46,100 bases of DNA from Pseudomonadota bacterium. Lineage in GTDB: Bacteria; Desulfobacterota; Desulfobulbia; Desulfobulbales; SURF-16. Location of the stretch: the NCBI GenBank assembly GCA_018816555.1, contig JAHIVT010000121.1, positions 1 through 46,100 of the forward strand. The letters run 5' to 3'. The notes below the pieces were generated by a model that saw only the letters and a list, made by a program, of their open reading frames with translations, searched no databases and was not told the origin of the DNA. Of this stretch, positions 34,122 through 42,074 are shown piece by piece. Made by a program: the position numbers and the translations under genes. The number at the start of each line of letters is the position of its first letter. Positions within the stretch are counted from its first letter, which is position 1.

Positions 34122-35000
34122 TTATTTTTTTCTGCGCAGCCTGCTGCCAACCAACCCGGCCAAGCCGGAACCGAAGAGCAGGATGGTGGCTGGCACGGGG
34201 ACAGGGGCAGGGTCACGGTCGAATGTGATGCCAACCATAAAGGCCGCGCGAGAACTATCCTCAGGCGAAAGGTAATCCTGGATGGCAAGCACCGCGTCGA
34301 AGGTTTTCGCCCAGTATTCGTCAGTGCCTTCGACGAGCAGTCCCTGGGTGTAGTACATGTACGAACGGATGGTGTCGGTCCCCGCATATATCTGAGTGAG
34401 GTCCGGATAGTAGTTGGAAATTGGGTCGGTCGTGTTACCGAAATCATAGGTGCCTGGCAAAACACCATTTGAGCCGTTCTCCCACAGGCCGATAGTGAAG
34501 TTGAAATAACCATCCGTTCCCTGGCTCACCGTACCAAAACTGCTCACGGTGTAACGATCGACGCCGTCCGGATTGTCGAGAATATTATCCCAGACCAACA
34601 CTGTCGAACTATTGGCGGAAAAGATTCCGCCATCTTCCGCCACCGAGTTGGGGCCGTTGCCAATAGACCAGTTGATGGAAGAAGAGCCGGATTCATAGCG
34701 GCGCCAATCCGGAGTGCTGGGAGGATACTGCTGATAGAGATTATCCGGAACATAGGCGTTGATCGTGACCCCCAGGCCCTGGGTTATCCAATTCAAACCG
34801 AGGTTGGATTGCAGCTGCGCTCCAGCGTTGTTTGAAGCAGCAACATCGGTTGGGTCGTTTATGTTGACCGAAGTTCCATCGCCATAGAGAATAAAGGATA
34901 TTTCACCAGTAAAGGCGTGGATGGTATCTGCCCAGGCAATTCCGGACAGGCCGAGGGTGAGTAAACCTGTTATCGCTGCCGTTGATATGACCTTCTTCAT
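34122..35000 (-). CDS. PEP-CTERM sorted surface protein
   Basis: This 292-residue exported protein has a signal peptide (MKKVISTAAITGLLTLGLSGIAWA without break to about residue 24), a beta-rich body with many Asn, Tyr and Thr, and a C-terminal PVPVPATILLFGSGLAGLVG segment followed by SRLRRKK. The sorting motif is VPVPAT instead of the exact PEP, a common variant. The ATG at 35000 has GGAGGG upstream; a longer frame to 35141 has no ribosome site. It is a stand-alone gene with its own terminator and no exosortase nearby. Confidence 0.85.
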   Translation of the reverse strand: MKKVISTAAITGLLTLGLSGIAWADTIHAFTGEISFILYGDGTSVNINDPTDVAASNNAGAQLQSNLGLNWITQGLGVTINAYVPDNLYQQYPPSTPDWRRYESGSSSINWSIGNGPNSVAEDGGIFSANSSTVLVWDNILDNPDGVDRYTVSSFGTVSQGTDGYFNFTIGLWENGSNGVLPGTYDFGNTTDPISNYYPDLTQIYAGTDTIRSYMYYTQGLLVEGTDEYWAKTFDAVLAIQDYLSPEDSSRAAFMVGITFDRDPAPVPVPATILLFGSGLAGLVGSRLRRKK

Positions 35001-35702
35001 TTTTCCCTCCATTACTATGGGTACGGTTACCGTGTTTTCGGCCGGGCCGCAGGGAATATGCTTTTTCTTCACCTTGACTACAGTCGCACCGGTGGTGCCT
35101 CCCTGGTTGAGATCGTCCCTCAGCCGGACAAAATCAAACAAGTCCGTTACGTCAAACCCGTAGGCGGCGATATCAATCCCGTAGGTGCCTCCATGTATCT
35201 TGCCGACATCATACCAACCCGAGCCGTTTTTGCTTATCTCTTATGAAGGTGTCTTCTAATCCGCCCCCAATTCGAAAATATACAGGTCGGCGGCTGAATT
35301 TCCGCTTCCGTTGAGGGCAAATTTGAAAAACCGCACCTAAATATTTACAATTTTCATGCCAAGTGCTGGCTATTTGCGCAGACCGCGTCCCCTCTATGTT
35401 TTATCGGTCAAAGAAAATTGTCGGCAGCCAAATAAAGTCCGATTTTCCGGAAATCTATTCATAATAACAGGAAAATTTGTTGTTCCCGAATTAATTCCGA
35501 CTCTCTTCCCTCTCAATACATCCCTTCCGAGCAAGGTGATAAGAAATCACAAAAAGGGACCGGACTAATTTCCCCTTTCCATCATCTCACTCCAGGCTCA
35601 GAAGAAAACACCACGCCGGCACGACGTTAATCTGTCCGGTTTCAATCGGAATTGTCTCTTCCTCGTAACGAGTAACGATTGTACCTGATGCCAGTTTCAG
35701 CT
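35001..35702. other. Gap without a gene
   Basis: No convincing frame lies here. The region between 35040 and 35330 is GC-rich and 35330-35570 is AT-rich; the latter may hold the promoter of a lost gene. I see no repeat shared with the rest of the window until the hisF remnant begins. Confidence 0.45.
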
Positions 35703-35794
35703 CGGCCCTGGCAGCTGGCATCTTCCATCGTCGGGAGGTGCCCATTGCGGCGGTGAAGGAGCACATGCGGGAAAAGGGGATTGAGACGCGGTAA
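35703..35794 (+). pseudogene. Short hisF tail remnant
   Basis: These bases encode the last 29 residues of HisF ([20 protein letters not shown] and MREKGIETR, then TAA) in frame. The upstream boundary is abrupt and the attachment core is missing, so the 5' part was deleted. It is a further sign of repeated integration at hisF. Confidence 0.8.
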
Positions 35795-35937
35795 CCTGGC
35801 GCCCATTTTTCCCGTTTACAGAGGAGCGTAGCTTCTTCGCCGTGGGCCGGTTGGTCATCGATGGTGCCTAAGGGGCATCAACAAAAGAGCAGGTGACGTT
35901 TCGTGTACAGCAGGGATGCAAGGCGGAAGGTTGTTGT

Positions 35938-36243
35938 TTACGTATTTGCTTGAACCGCTTCCGCGTGCAATTTCAGCCCCAGCGCGCCGATAACTTTTAA
36001 TATCGTGTCAAAACCGGGAGTTCGTTCTCCTGAGAGGGCTTTATAAAGGCTTTCACGGGACAGACCCGCATCACGCGCCACCTGTGACATGCCTTTGGCC
36101 CTGGCAATATCACCCAGAGCTTTGGCGATAAATGCGGCGTCACCATTCGCCTCCTCAAGGCAGGCCTCAAGGTAAGCGGCCATTTCCTCAGGAGTACGAA
36201 GGTGTTCAGCGACATCATATCTGGAAGTTTTGGTTTTTACCAT
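35938..36243 (-). CDS. HigA-like antitoxin
   Basis: This 101-residue protein is an addiction-module antidote of the helix-turn-helix type (TIGR02684-like): SRYDVAEHLRTPEEMAAYL, then IARAKGMSQVARDAGLSRES and LYKALSGERTPGFDTILKVI. It would bind the toxin and repress the operon. The ribosome site TAGGAGCG overlaps the toxin stop codon region, so both are on one transcript with the toxin first. It is intact while the toxin is frameshifted. Confidence 0.88.
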   Translation of the reverse strand: MVKTKTSRYDVAEHLRTPEEMAAYLEACLEEANGDAAFIAKALGDIARAKGMSQVARDAGLSRESLYKALSGERTPGFDTILKVIGALGLKLHAEAVQANT

Positions 36244-36253
36244 GATTCCGCTC

Positions 36254-36545
36254 CTATAAATTACGTGATAGATGCAAGGCGGTTTTTATGTCCTTGGATT
36301 GGGTGTTTTTATCACCCCCAGCCAACAGGATGATTACCTTTTGGCCTATCTTTTTGAAATAGACCCGATAGCCTGGTCCGTAATCAATCCGCATTTCCGA
36401 TACACCCTCACCAACCGGCTTAACATCTCCCGGGTTGCCGGCTGCAAATCTTTTAAATTCGGACAAGGTTCCGAGCACGGGCGCGGATGTCTTGCAATCC
36501 ATCGATCCATTTGGCAAAAGTTTCTGTTTTGCGGATTTCGACCAT
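36254..36545 (-). pseudogene. Frameshifted HigB/RelE-type toxin
   Basis: The start MVEIRKTETFAKWIDGLQDI and the end EMRIDYGPGYRVYFKK ... HLSRNL belong to the RelE-like addiction-module killer family (TIGR02683-like), ribosome-dependent mRNA interferases. The two halves are in different frames. Near 36452-36458 one extra T in the stretch read as ATTTAAAAG on the minus strand creates a stop after RARNLVRI; dropping it restores RIKRFAAGNPGDVKPVGEG. The toxin should be inactive unless rescued by slippage. Confidence 0.85.
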
Positions 36546-36553
36546 GATAATAT

Positions 36554-36579
36554 TGTAGCCATCAGGCTACATTTGTCAA
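36554..36579 (-). promoter_or_regulatory. Promoter and operator of the toxin-antitoxin operon
   Basis: A perfect palindrome TGTAGCC-TGAT-GGCTACA (36554-36571) lies between a -35 box TTGACA (36574-36579 on the minus strand) and a -10 region ACAATA. This is the expected place for autorepression by the antitoxin. Confidence 0.75.
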
Positions 36580-36659
36580 GGTGTTTGTGGTTTGTGGATG
36601 AGGCCAGACACTTATTATTCCCTTTGAAATAATCAACTTTTCTTCCGGCTTGCCGGAAC

Positions 36660-37007
36660 TGCTGGTACCAGTGCACGGTCAAGGGTGGCCGGGAAGGCCG
36701 GGACGTGGATGCGGTGCAGCTGGCACAAACCTGCGAAACCCTGGGCGCTGGCGAGATTCTCTTAAACTGCATTGACAAGGACGGCACCAACTCCGGCTTT
36801 GATCTGGAGCTGGTCAATCAGGTGCGCAAGGCGGTCACTATCCCGGTCATCGCCTCAAGCGGCGCGGGCAAGGTTGAGCACTTCTCCGAGGTCTTTGCCG
36901 CCACCGATGTCGAGGCGGCCCTGGCTGCCGGTATCTTTCACCGGAGGGAGGTGCCTATTTCCGCAGTGAAGGAGCACATGCGGGAAAAGGGGATTGAGAC
37001 CCGCTAA
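36660..37007 (+). pseudogene. Displaced hisF 3' end, copy 2
   Basis: This second full-length tail encodes the last 115 HisF residues in frame, ending GIETR and TAA. Its protein differs from the tail of the intact gene at only two positions (LAQT, AGKVEH), but the DNA has many silent differences. It starts with the same 20 bases as the other tails and then differs by several third-position changes within the core. It is the copy furthest from hisHF and may be the oldest or original one. Confidence 0.86.
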
Positions 37008-37053
37008 AGGGACCTTGAGCCAGTGCGTGGCGCAGGGGAATAGCCGGAATGAA

Positions 37054-37148
37054 AGAACTTTGGGGTCAGGTCTAAGAACTTTGGGGTCAGGTCTTGAAAA
37101 ATGAGTTTTTCCCTGGAGTGATCCGCAAAATTTATATTTCAAGACCCC
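37054..37148. repeat. Palindromic repeat T, copy 1, with tandem start
   Basis: The words AAGAACTTTGGGGTCAGGTC occur twice in tandem (37054 and 37075), then the sequence ends in TATTTCAAGACCCC, the inverted partner of GGTCTTGAAA. Related palindromes lie at 39416-39480 and 40690-40750. Such ends are typical of small non-autonomous elements moved by REP-type transposases; that link is from memory. Confidence 0.65.
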
Positions 37149-37177
37149 GTGCCCCACATTGTTTGGCATCGCCTCGA

Positions 37178-39283
37178 TTACTCAAAATAAGTGCTCTCTG
37201 CCCTCGATGCGATGCAGCTCCTCATGCGGTTATCATCTGAACTTCGCTTTTTTTCGACTAACCCCATTTCTTGGAGTTTCGATGTGCGCTTGCCTACGAG
37301 TTGGTAAGTAATATCAAGAAGCCCCGATATCTCTCCAGCCCTCATTTTGGTGCCTTCTTCGTGGAGAACTCGTAGGATGTCAAGTTCTACTGGCTCTATC
37401 ATTGTTTCTTCAACCAGTTGGCTGAATTCCAACTGGAAATCGTCTGCAAGTATAACAACTCGACACAAGCCTTGTTTGCACTCAGGACAAAGCCATTTGA
37501 AAAGATCAAAACTCTCTTTCTTCTCCATTGGGAAGCAGGAGCCGCAATGGTTGCAGCGGATTGTCTGCTTCTGGGCGAGAAACTCTTGGAGCGCACGACT
37601 GTAGTCAAAACATCTTTGGACAAAATAGTTTCGGTATTGACGTCCCGCTGGATAACCCCATGACATCCGGTGCATCTCAGTGATACCATAATATAGTGCG
37701 TACACAGCAACGGGCGCCCCATTCTTGTCACGAGTATCTTTGTATTTTGTTATCAGGAGGTTGGCTTCCAGTGAGCGGAAGAGCGGCTCTAAGCTCGGTT
37801 GGACGATGAAATGACTCGTGGGCGGATTGCTGAGTTCATTGAAGTACGAGCCACCAATACTGCCGTCTTGGATCTTCCGCCGAACCGTTCGCGCCTCTGT
37901 CACAATACATTCTAGGAGTCCTTTCTGGTTGTGCCTATCCAGCTTGTTCTCAAAGGGCTCTAGTGCATAGCGAAGCATGCGATCAAAGTACTGCGATACC
38001 GTTGATTCGTAATACTTCCTCGCCGCCAGGCGGATTGCTGCCTGCGTGATGAGTTGCCCCTTTGACACTCGGTCCAAGTAGCACGTGTGGAGCAGGGCAC
38101 CCATAAGCCGAGGTACATTGAAGGATGCTTGAAACATGAGCGTCAAGTAATCGTTCAGGGGTATCGCTAGGTCAAAGTAGTCCGAAACCTTTTCTCCAAA
38201 GGCAGCAAAGCGTGTATCAAGAAGACGTGTTGCGTAGTCGATGGCACCAGATTCCATCTCTTGCACTTCATTGGCTTCGTAGAGCGAGGAGAAGTCGATG
38301 CTGATGGTATCAACTTTGGTTGGATCGATCTTGCCATAGTAGACACGGCCTGGATATCCAGCGATTTTGAGTTTTACCATCTCATTACTGGCGTTGTTTA
38401 GAGGAGCCAACACGACATCAACGAACAAACGCTGATCTACGTAGTTCAGCTCGGAGAAGTCGTCAAAGAAGACAACCAGTCGAGCCATACGTGCTTCTTC
38501 CAACAGATCCCTGATCTCGCCAAGTAGATCCGAAAACGGGAACGCTTGCAGTACGACTTCGGAGTATTCCTTATAGACTTCAGCATCCTCCAGGGTCTTG
38601 TCGAAGTCTGAAAGAGAAGCGGAAGTATTTATCTTCGGACCCGTGGCAGCGATTTCACCGCCTACCTTCAATCCTGTGCTTCCCCCATGTTCTTTCGAAT
38701 TTTGGAAACGCCACTGCTGGGATATCCGCTGTAGTATCGGGATCTCATGCTTCTCAAGTTTTGCGTCGGTGACCCTCTCGCGAAGAGCCGAAAGACTCTG
38801 TTGCAGGTCTTTGTATGAGCGTCGGACACCGCGCCAGACTTCGAGAAAGCTCATCTTGCTGCATGTCTTGTCTATCTCCTTAAGGAGCTCCGATATTACA
38901 GTCCCCAAAAACACCTTGCGCAGTATGTGTGCTCGACAGATTCCAGGATCTATACCTTCTTCGGGTCTACCCGCGATCATTTCCTGCGGGGACAGCAACT
39001 CGTAAAGAGCTTTGACGTCCACATAAATCGACAGAACATCACGAGAGTTCCGGTAGTCGAGCTGGGCTTTGGCGAAAATGGTACTTTTTCCAGTACCTTT
39101 GCGTCCAAGTAGAAATGTCGTATTGCTTGACATTATAGAGCGTAGCACCGCATTACCCGGCAAAGGATCAACATAGAGCGAATCAACGGGATCGTCGCCA
39201 AGCTCTTTGCTGAAGTCCCGCAGGTCTGCGCGTCGATACTGCCGCAACGATTCCGCAATGCGAGCGAAAGCGTCTAAATTCAT
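37178..39283 (-). CDS. P-loop NTPase with zinc ribbon and winged helix, putative defence
   Basis: This 701-residue protein has a clear Walker A (LLGRKGTGKSTIFAKA, about 57-70), a Walker B with two acids (LVVFFDDFSEL, about 270-282), a long helical middle region and a late part with CNHCGSCF ... CPECKQG forming a four-cysteine zinc ribbon (about 570-600). The last 65 residues look like a MarR-type winged helix (LDILRVLHEEGTKMRAGEIS, YQLVGKRTSKLQEMGLVEKK). This suggests an ATP-driven DNA-binding machine. I recognise no named system; Sll1717-type P-loop proteins come closest. It stands alone, bracketed by T repeats, next to the hisF array. Confidence 0.68.
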   Translation of the reverse strand: MNLDAFARIAESLRQYRRADLRDFSKELGDDPVDSLYVDPLPGNAVLRSIMSSNTTFLLGRKGTGKSTIFAKAQLDYRNSRDVLSIYVDVKALYELLSPQEMIAGRPEEGIDPGICRAHILRKVFLGTVISELLKEIDKTCSKMSFLEVWRGVRRSYKDLQQSLSALRERVTDAKLEKHEIPILQRISQQWRFQNSKEHGGSTGLKVGGEIAATGPKINTSASLSDFDKTLEDAEVYKEYSEVVLQAFPFSDLLGEIRDLLEEARMARLVVFFDDFSELNYVDQRLFVDVVLAPLNNASNEMVKLKIAGYPGRVYYGKIDPTKVDTISIDFSSLYEANEVQEMESGAIDYATRLLDTRFAAFGEKVSDYFDLAIPLNDYLTLMFQASFNVPRLMGALLHTCYLDRVSKGQLITQAAIRLAARKYYESTVSQYFDRMLRYALEPFENKLDRHNQKGLLECIVTEARTVRRKIQDGSIGGSYFNELSNPPTSHFIVQPSLEPLFRSLEANLLITKYKDTRDKNGAPVAVYALYYGITEMHRMSWGYPAGRQYRNYFVQRCFDYSRALQEFLAQKQTIRCNHCGSCFPMEKKESFDLFKWLCPECKQGLCRVVILADDFQLEFSQLVEETMIEPVELDILRVLHEEGTKMRAGEISGLLDITYQLVGKRTSKLQEMGLVEKKRSSDDNRMRSCIASRAESTYFE

Positions 39284-39352
39284 TCATCTCCTCCGTTTGC
39301 TATCAAACTGGGGTTAGGTCGTGAAATATCTTTTTGTTAATATTCACCAGTG

Positions 39353-39414
39353 AATATATTTCCAAACATCCTACCATGCATAGATCGGTAGCCTCTGAGA
39401 ACCGCCTAGCACCT
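39353..39414 (+). repeat. Dispersed repeat R, copy 3 (truncated)
   Basis: ATTTCCAAACATCC, GATCGGTAGCCTCTGAG and AACCGCCTAG match copies 1, 2 and 4; the GC-rich hairpin end is missing, cut off where repeat T copy 2 begins. A degenerate GGGGTTAGGTCGTGAAATAT (39311-39330) lies just before it. Confidence 0.55.
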
Positions 39415-39415
39415 A

Positions 39416-39480
39416 GAGGGTCAGGTCTTGAAATATAAGCTTTTGTGTAAATATCCGTAAAATTGAACATTTCAAGACCC
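39416..39480. repeat. Palindromic repeat T, copy 2
   Basis: GGTCAGGTCTTGAAATATAA at the left and ACATTTCAAGACC at the right are inverted partners about 30 bases apart. The interior (GCTTTTGTGTAAATATCC) matches 40690-40750 closely. Confidence 0.65.
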
Positions 39481-39587
39481 CCAAAGCATTTACTCTTTCA
39501 TAGTTTATCGCAAGCAAACGCTCTTCTGGCTGTTGGTTCTGATGCTTTTTGCGCATGGAGGCCGCCTTCGAAACGGCCTGATTCATT

Positions 39588-40175
39588 TTACGGTTCGATC
39601 TTTGTCCCCAATAACTCCAGGAATTTTCGAATCCATTCAGGATGAGCAGGCCAGGCCGGGGCTGTGACCAGATTGCCGTCAACCACGGCATTTGATGCGG
39701 TTTCATTAATCTGCCCCAGGGTTGCACCGGCGGTCGCCAGATCAGGCAGCACCGCAGGATAGGCAATACAGGTTTTGCCTTTTACTACGCCCGCCGCCGC
39801 TAACACTTGCGGTCCATGGCAGATGGCGGCAATCGGCTTGTTGGCTTCTGCAAAATGCCTGGTCATTGCAAGGACCTTGTCATTCAAACGAAGATACTCC
39901 GGGGCGCGTCCGCCGGGAATAACCAATCCATCGTACTCTTCAGCCTTCACCTCATCAAATGTGGCGGTCAGCATAAAATTATGCCCTGGTTTTTCGCTGT
40001 AAGTCTGATCCCCTTCAAAGTCATGCACAGCGGTTCGCACCTTTTCTCCGGTTTTTTTGCCCGGGCAGACCGCATGAACCGTATGACCCACCATGGTCAG
40101 CATCTGAAATGGGACCATCACTTCATAGTCTTCAACAAAATCTCCTACCAGCATTAAAATTTTTTTTGCACTCAT
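39588..40175 (-). CDS. DJ-1/PfpI family protein
   Basis: This 195-residue protein of the glutamine-amidotransferase-like DJ-1/PfpI superfamily shows [20 protein letters not shown], the acidic-site segment [14 protein letters not shown] and the nucleophile elbow [14 protein letters not shown] with the reactive Cys. Members act as protein or nucleotide deglycases, glyoxalases or peptidases under stress; which one applies cannot be read here. AGGAGGAAACCATA precedes the ATG. It is close in form to archaeal PfpI. It does not appear to belong with its repeat-rich neighbours. Confidence 0.88.
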   Translation of the reverse strand: MSAKKILMLVGDFVEDYEVMVPFQMLTMVGHTVHAVCPGKKTGEKVRTAVHDFEGDQTYSEKPGHNFMLTATFDEVKAEEYDGLVIPGGRAPEYLRLNDKVLAMTRHFAEANKPIAAICHGPQVLAAAGVVKGKTCIAYPAVLPDLATAGATLGQINETASNAVVDGNLVTAPAWPAHPEWIRKFLELLGTKIEP

Positions 40176-40241
40176 TATGGTTTCCTCCTCATATTGGATC
40201 TGGTGGATGCAGTTTGCAGAAAGCTATGGGGACATGAGAAA

Positions 40242-40583
40242 TCACTGCAATATAGTGGCATACAATATTTTTACCATCAAATAAGCAACTGCACCAAGGG
40301 TGATCAGCTGTATTGATAAAAAGATCATCATGTCTGACCTGGTTGCAGTTTCGCTTCCAATCTTGATTGGTCTATCCTCAGATATTCTACTCAGAAGCAT
40401 AATAGTTGGCGCAAAGAATGCAGGTATGCCAAATAAACATAATACAGCAACAAATTTGCTGTTGATAATTTCAGGATGATTTCCTTGCAAATAAGCAATG
40501 CCCAAAAGAGATGTGCAAGCGCAAATTACTTCAAATATTTTCCAAACTGTCACACATATGAGCATGTATAAATATTTATTCAT
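40242..40583 (-). CDS. Small three-span membrane protein
   Basis: This 113-residue protein has hydrophobic segments at about 5-32, 42-65 and 86-110 (LICVTVWKIFEVICACTSLL, FVAVLCLFGIPAFFAPTIML, IFLSIQLITLGAVAYLMVKI). No family is recognised. The ribosome site is weak. It lies on the same strand after the DJ-1 gene in the map (transcribed before it, 66 bases apart), so the two could be co-transcribed. Confidence 0.6.
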   Translation of the reverse strand: MNKYLYMLICVTVWKIFEVICACTSLLGIAYLQGNHPEIINSKFVAVLCLFGIPAFFAPTIMLLSRISEDRPIKIGSETATRSDMMIFLSIQLITLGAVAYLMVKILYATILQ

Positions 40584-40689
40584 TATTTCAGACCTGTCCC
40601 CAATTCTATACTGTATAGTATTTGTCCGGTTTTAACGTTCATCACTCTCGCATGTGATGAATCGGCATTGAGCAAGACTATGCAGTGCT

Positions 40690-40750
40690 TTGAGGTCTTG
40701 AAATATAAGTTTTTGCGTAAAAATCCTTAAAATTCAACATTTCAATACCT
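40690..40750. repeat. Palindromic repeat T, copy 3
   Basis: GAGGTCTTGAAATATAAG at the left and AACATTTCAATACC at the right, with an interior nearly the same as copy 2. One arm has mutated (AATACC for AAGACC). Confidence 0.6.
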
Positions 40751-40928
40751 ATTTACATATGATGGCATGTGGCAATGTTACGCGCACCAGTTTGCGTATT
40801 ATTACCTATCCTGACAACCTTTACAAAATGATGGAGTATATGCAAATATGGCAAATTGTCGCGGCTGTTTTTTAACTATGCGCAATAAGAGAGATACCGG
40901 CTGGAATAGTACGAGATGGATTGAGATG

Positions 40929-41096
40929 CTTCCAAACATCCATTATACCCCTCAAGGGGGTACAAAACAGAGCCCGGCTATGGCCCGGTAGACTCGGGGA
41001 ACCACCAGGTGCGCGCCCAACGGAAGTGCCCTTGGGGTAGACCTGCATGCCAGGTGGTGTGGGGAAGGGGAGAGAAAGACTCCGGCTACCCGATTA
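40929..41096 (+). repeat. Dispersed repeat R, copy 4 (longest)
   Basis: This copy has extra hairpins absent from the others (ACCCCTCAAGGGGGT near 40947 and CGGAAGTGCCCTTGGGG near 41020) but the same order of conserved blocks: TTCCAAACATCC, GGCTATGGCCCGGTAG, CTGCATGCCAGGTGGTGTGG, GGAGAGAAAGACTCC and CCCGATTA. It ends 35 bases before the stop of the receiver-PilZ gene on the other strand. Confidence 0.6.
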
Positions 41097-41130
41097 GGGC
41101 GCCATCCTGATCTTCAATAAATTCATTTTG

Positions 41131-41928
41131 TTACGACATTTCTTCAAGAAATCTCCTTATCTGCCCCTGCTGGCCGGCATCCGGATGATCAAACATTGCC
41201 CCGATGGTCAGTATTGCAGCGTCTGCGGTTTTATGCAATGGAACATCTTCACGGCGAACAACTTTTAATCTCAGCCTTTCAATCGACATATTCCTGGCCT
41301 TGTCAAGCACGTTGCCTCGCCAATCGACTGGTTTCGCATCTTGATTCTTGTACTGCATTGCCAAACCACCATAACTGATGTTCAGGACTTTGCAATGGCT
41401 GCCATTATATATGAACAGGATGTCGTCTCCTGCTGAATGCCTGATATGCTTCCTCCTCTCAACATTCCTGCCGGCCTCTTGATTTGGACAATATTGCTTT
41501 ATGGCGCTCAATATATGTTCGAAATTGAACGGCTTCAAAATTAATTCATCCATCCCTGCCTGGAGGACCGTTTCACGAAAATCCAGATTTGCCGTAACAG
41601 CCACCACAGGTATTCTCGTACCTTTTCTGAGGGAATGGAGAGATTGGGCAAGTTCCGGATACTCTTCCACCGAGGAATGGTCACCGGCTTCGCATTTCCG
41701 CAAAACCTGCGTTGCAGTCAAACCGTCCATCACCGGCATTCTGATATCCATCAAGACCATATCAAAATTTTTCTCGACCAGGATATGCAGGGCCTCCAGG
41801 CCATTATTTGCTATTTCAACCGCATGACCGTGTCTTTCGAGGATGGTACTTAATAAATCATGAATCAAGGGTTCATCATCCACGACGAGAATTTTCTTCC
41901 CGGTATTTGCTAAAGCATCTTGGCCCAT
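41131..41928 (-). CDS. Receiver-PilZ response regulator
   Basis: This 265-residue regulator joins a receiver (1-145; KILVVDDEPLIHDLL, phospho-Asp in MVLMDIRMPVMDG, Thr in VVAVTAN, Lys in ILKPFNF) to a PilZ domain (about 155-255; RRKHIRHSAGDDILF and NISYGGLAMQY, the RxxxR and (D/N)xSxxG c-di-GMP motifs). Phosphorylation and c-di-GMP would thus meet in one protein, probably controlling motility, adhesion or exopolysaccharide. The receiver carries an insertion (CEAGDHSSVEEYPELAQSL) seen in hybrid-kinase-type receivers. The partner kinase is not adjacent. Confidence 0.88.
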   Translation of the reverse strand: MGQDALANTGKKILVVDDEPLIHDLLSTILERHGHAVEIANNGLEALHILVEKNFDMVLMDIRMPVMDGLTATQVLRKCEAGDHSSVEEYPELAQSLHSLRKGTRIPVVAVTANLDFRETVLQAGMDELILKPFNFEHILSAIKQYCPNQEAGRNVERRKHIRHSAGDDILFIYNGSHCKVLNISYGGLAMQYKNQDAKPVDWRGNVLDKARNMSIERLRLKVVRREDVPLHKTADAAILTIGAMFDHPDAGQQGQIRRFLEEMS

Positions 41929-42074
41929 ATTGTTCCTTTGATTTTATGTAATCACATTAGCGAAGATTTTATGCAATGATACTACCGAATGTCCAGAAAA
42001 ATCATTTGGCTTGTTAGAAGGGGGGGTATTCAAGCCAGGACTTCTATTGCGCGAGGTCTGATGCTGGAGAGAGT

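Larger units (their letters stand above)
33664..36679 (+). mobile_element. Second, decayed hisF-linked element (about 3 kb)
   Basis: This segment lies between displaced hisF tails 1 and 2 and contains a PEP-CTERM gene, a further hisF-tail remnant and a toxin-antitoxin pair. It has no integrase, so it is either a deletion remnant or was mobilised in trans. Tails 1 and 2 share 20 identical bases at their left edge, beginning TGCTGGTACC. The call is inference from the repeated tails. Confidence 0.5.

Noticed and set aside
35356-35568. 70-codon plus-strand frame in the gap before the hisF remnant
   Set aside because: No ribosome site, no recognisable motif, and it lies in AT-rich non-coding DNA.
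36546-36817. Upstream extension of the toxin frame on the minus strand
   Set aside because: The extra residues are the antisense of the displaced hisF tail; the true toxin start MVEIRKTET is in another frame at 36545.
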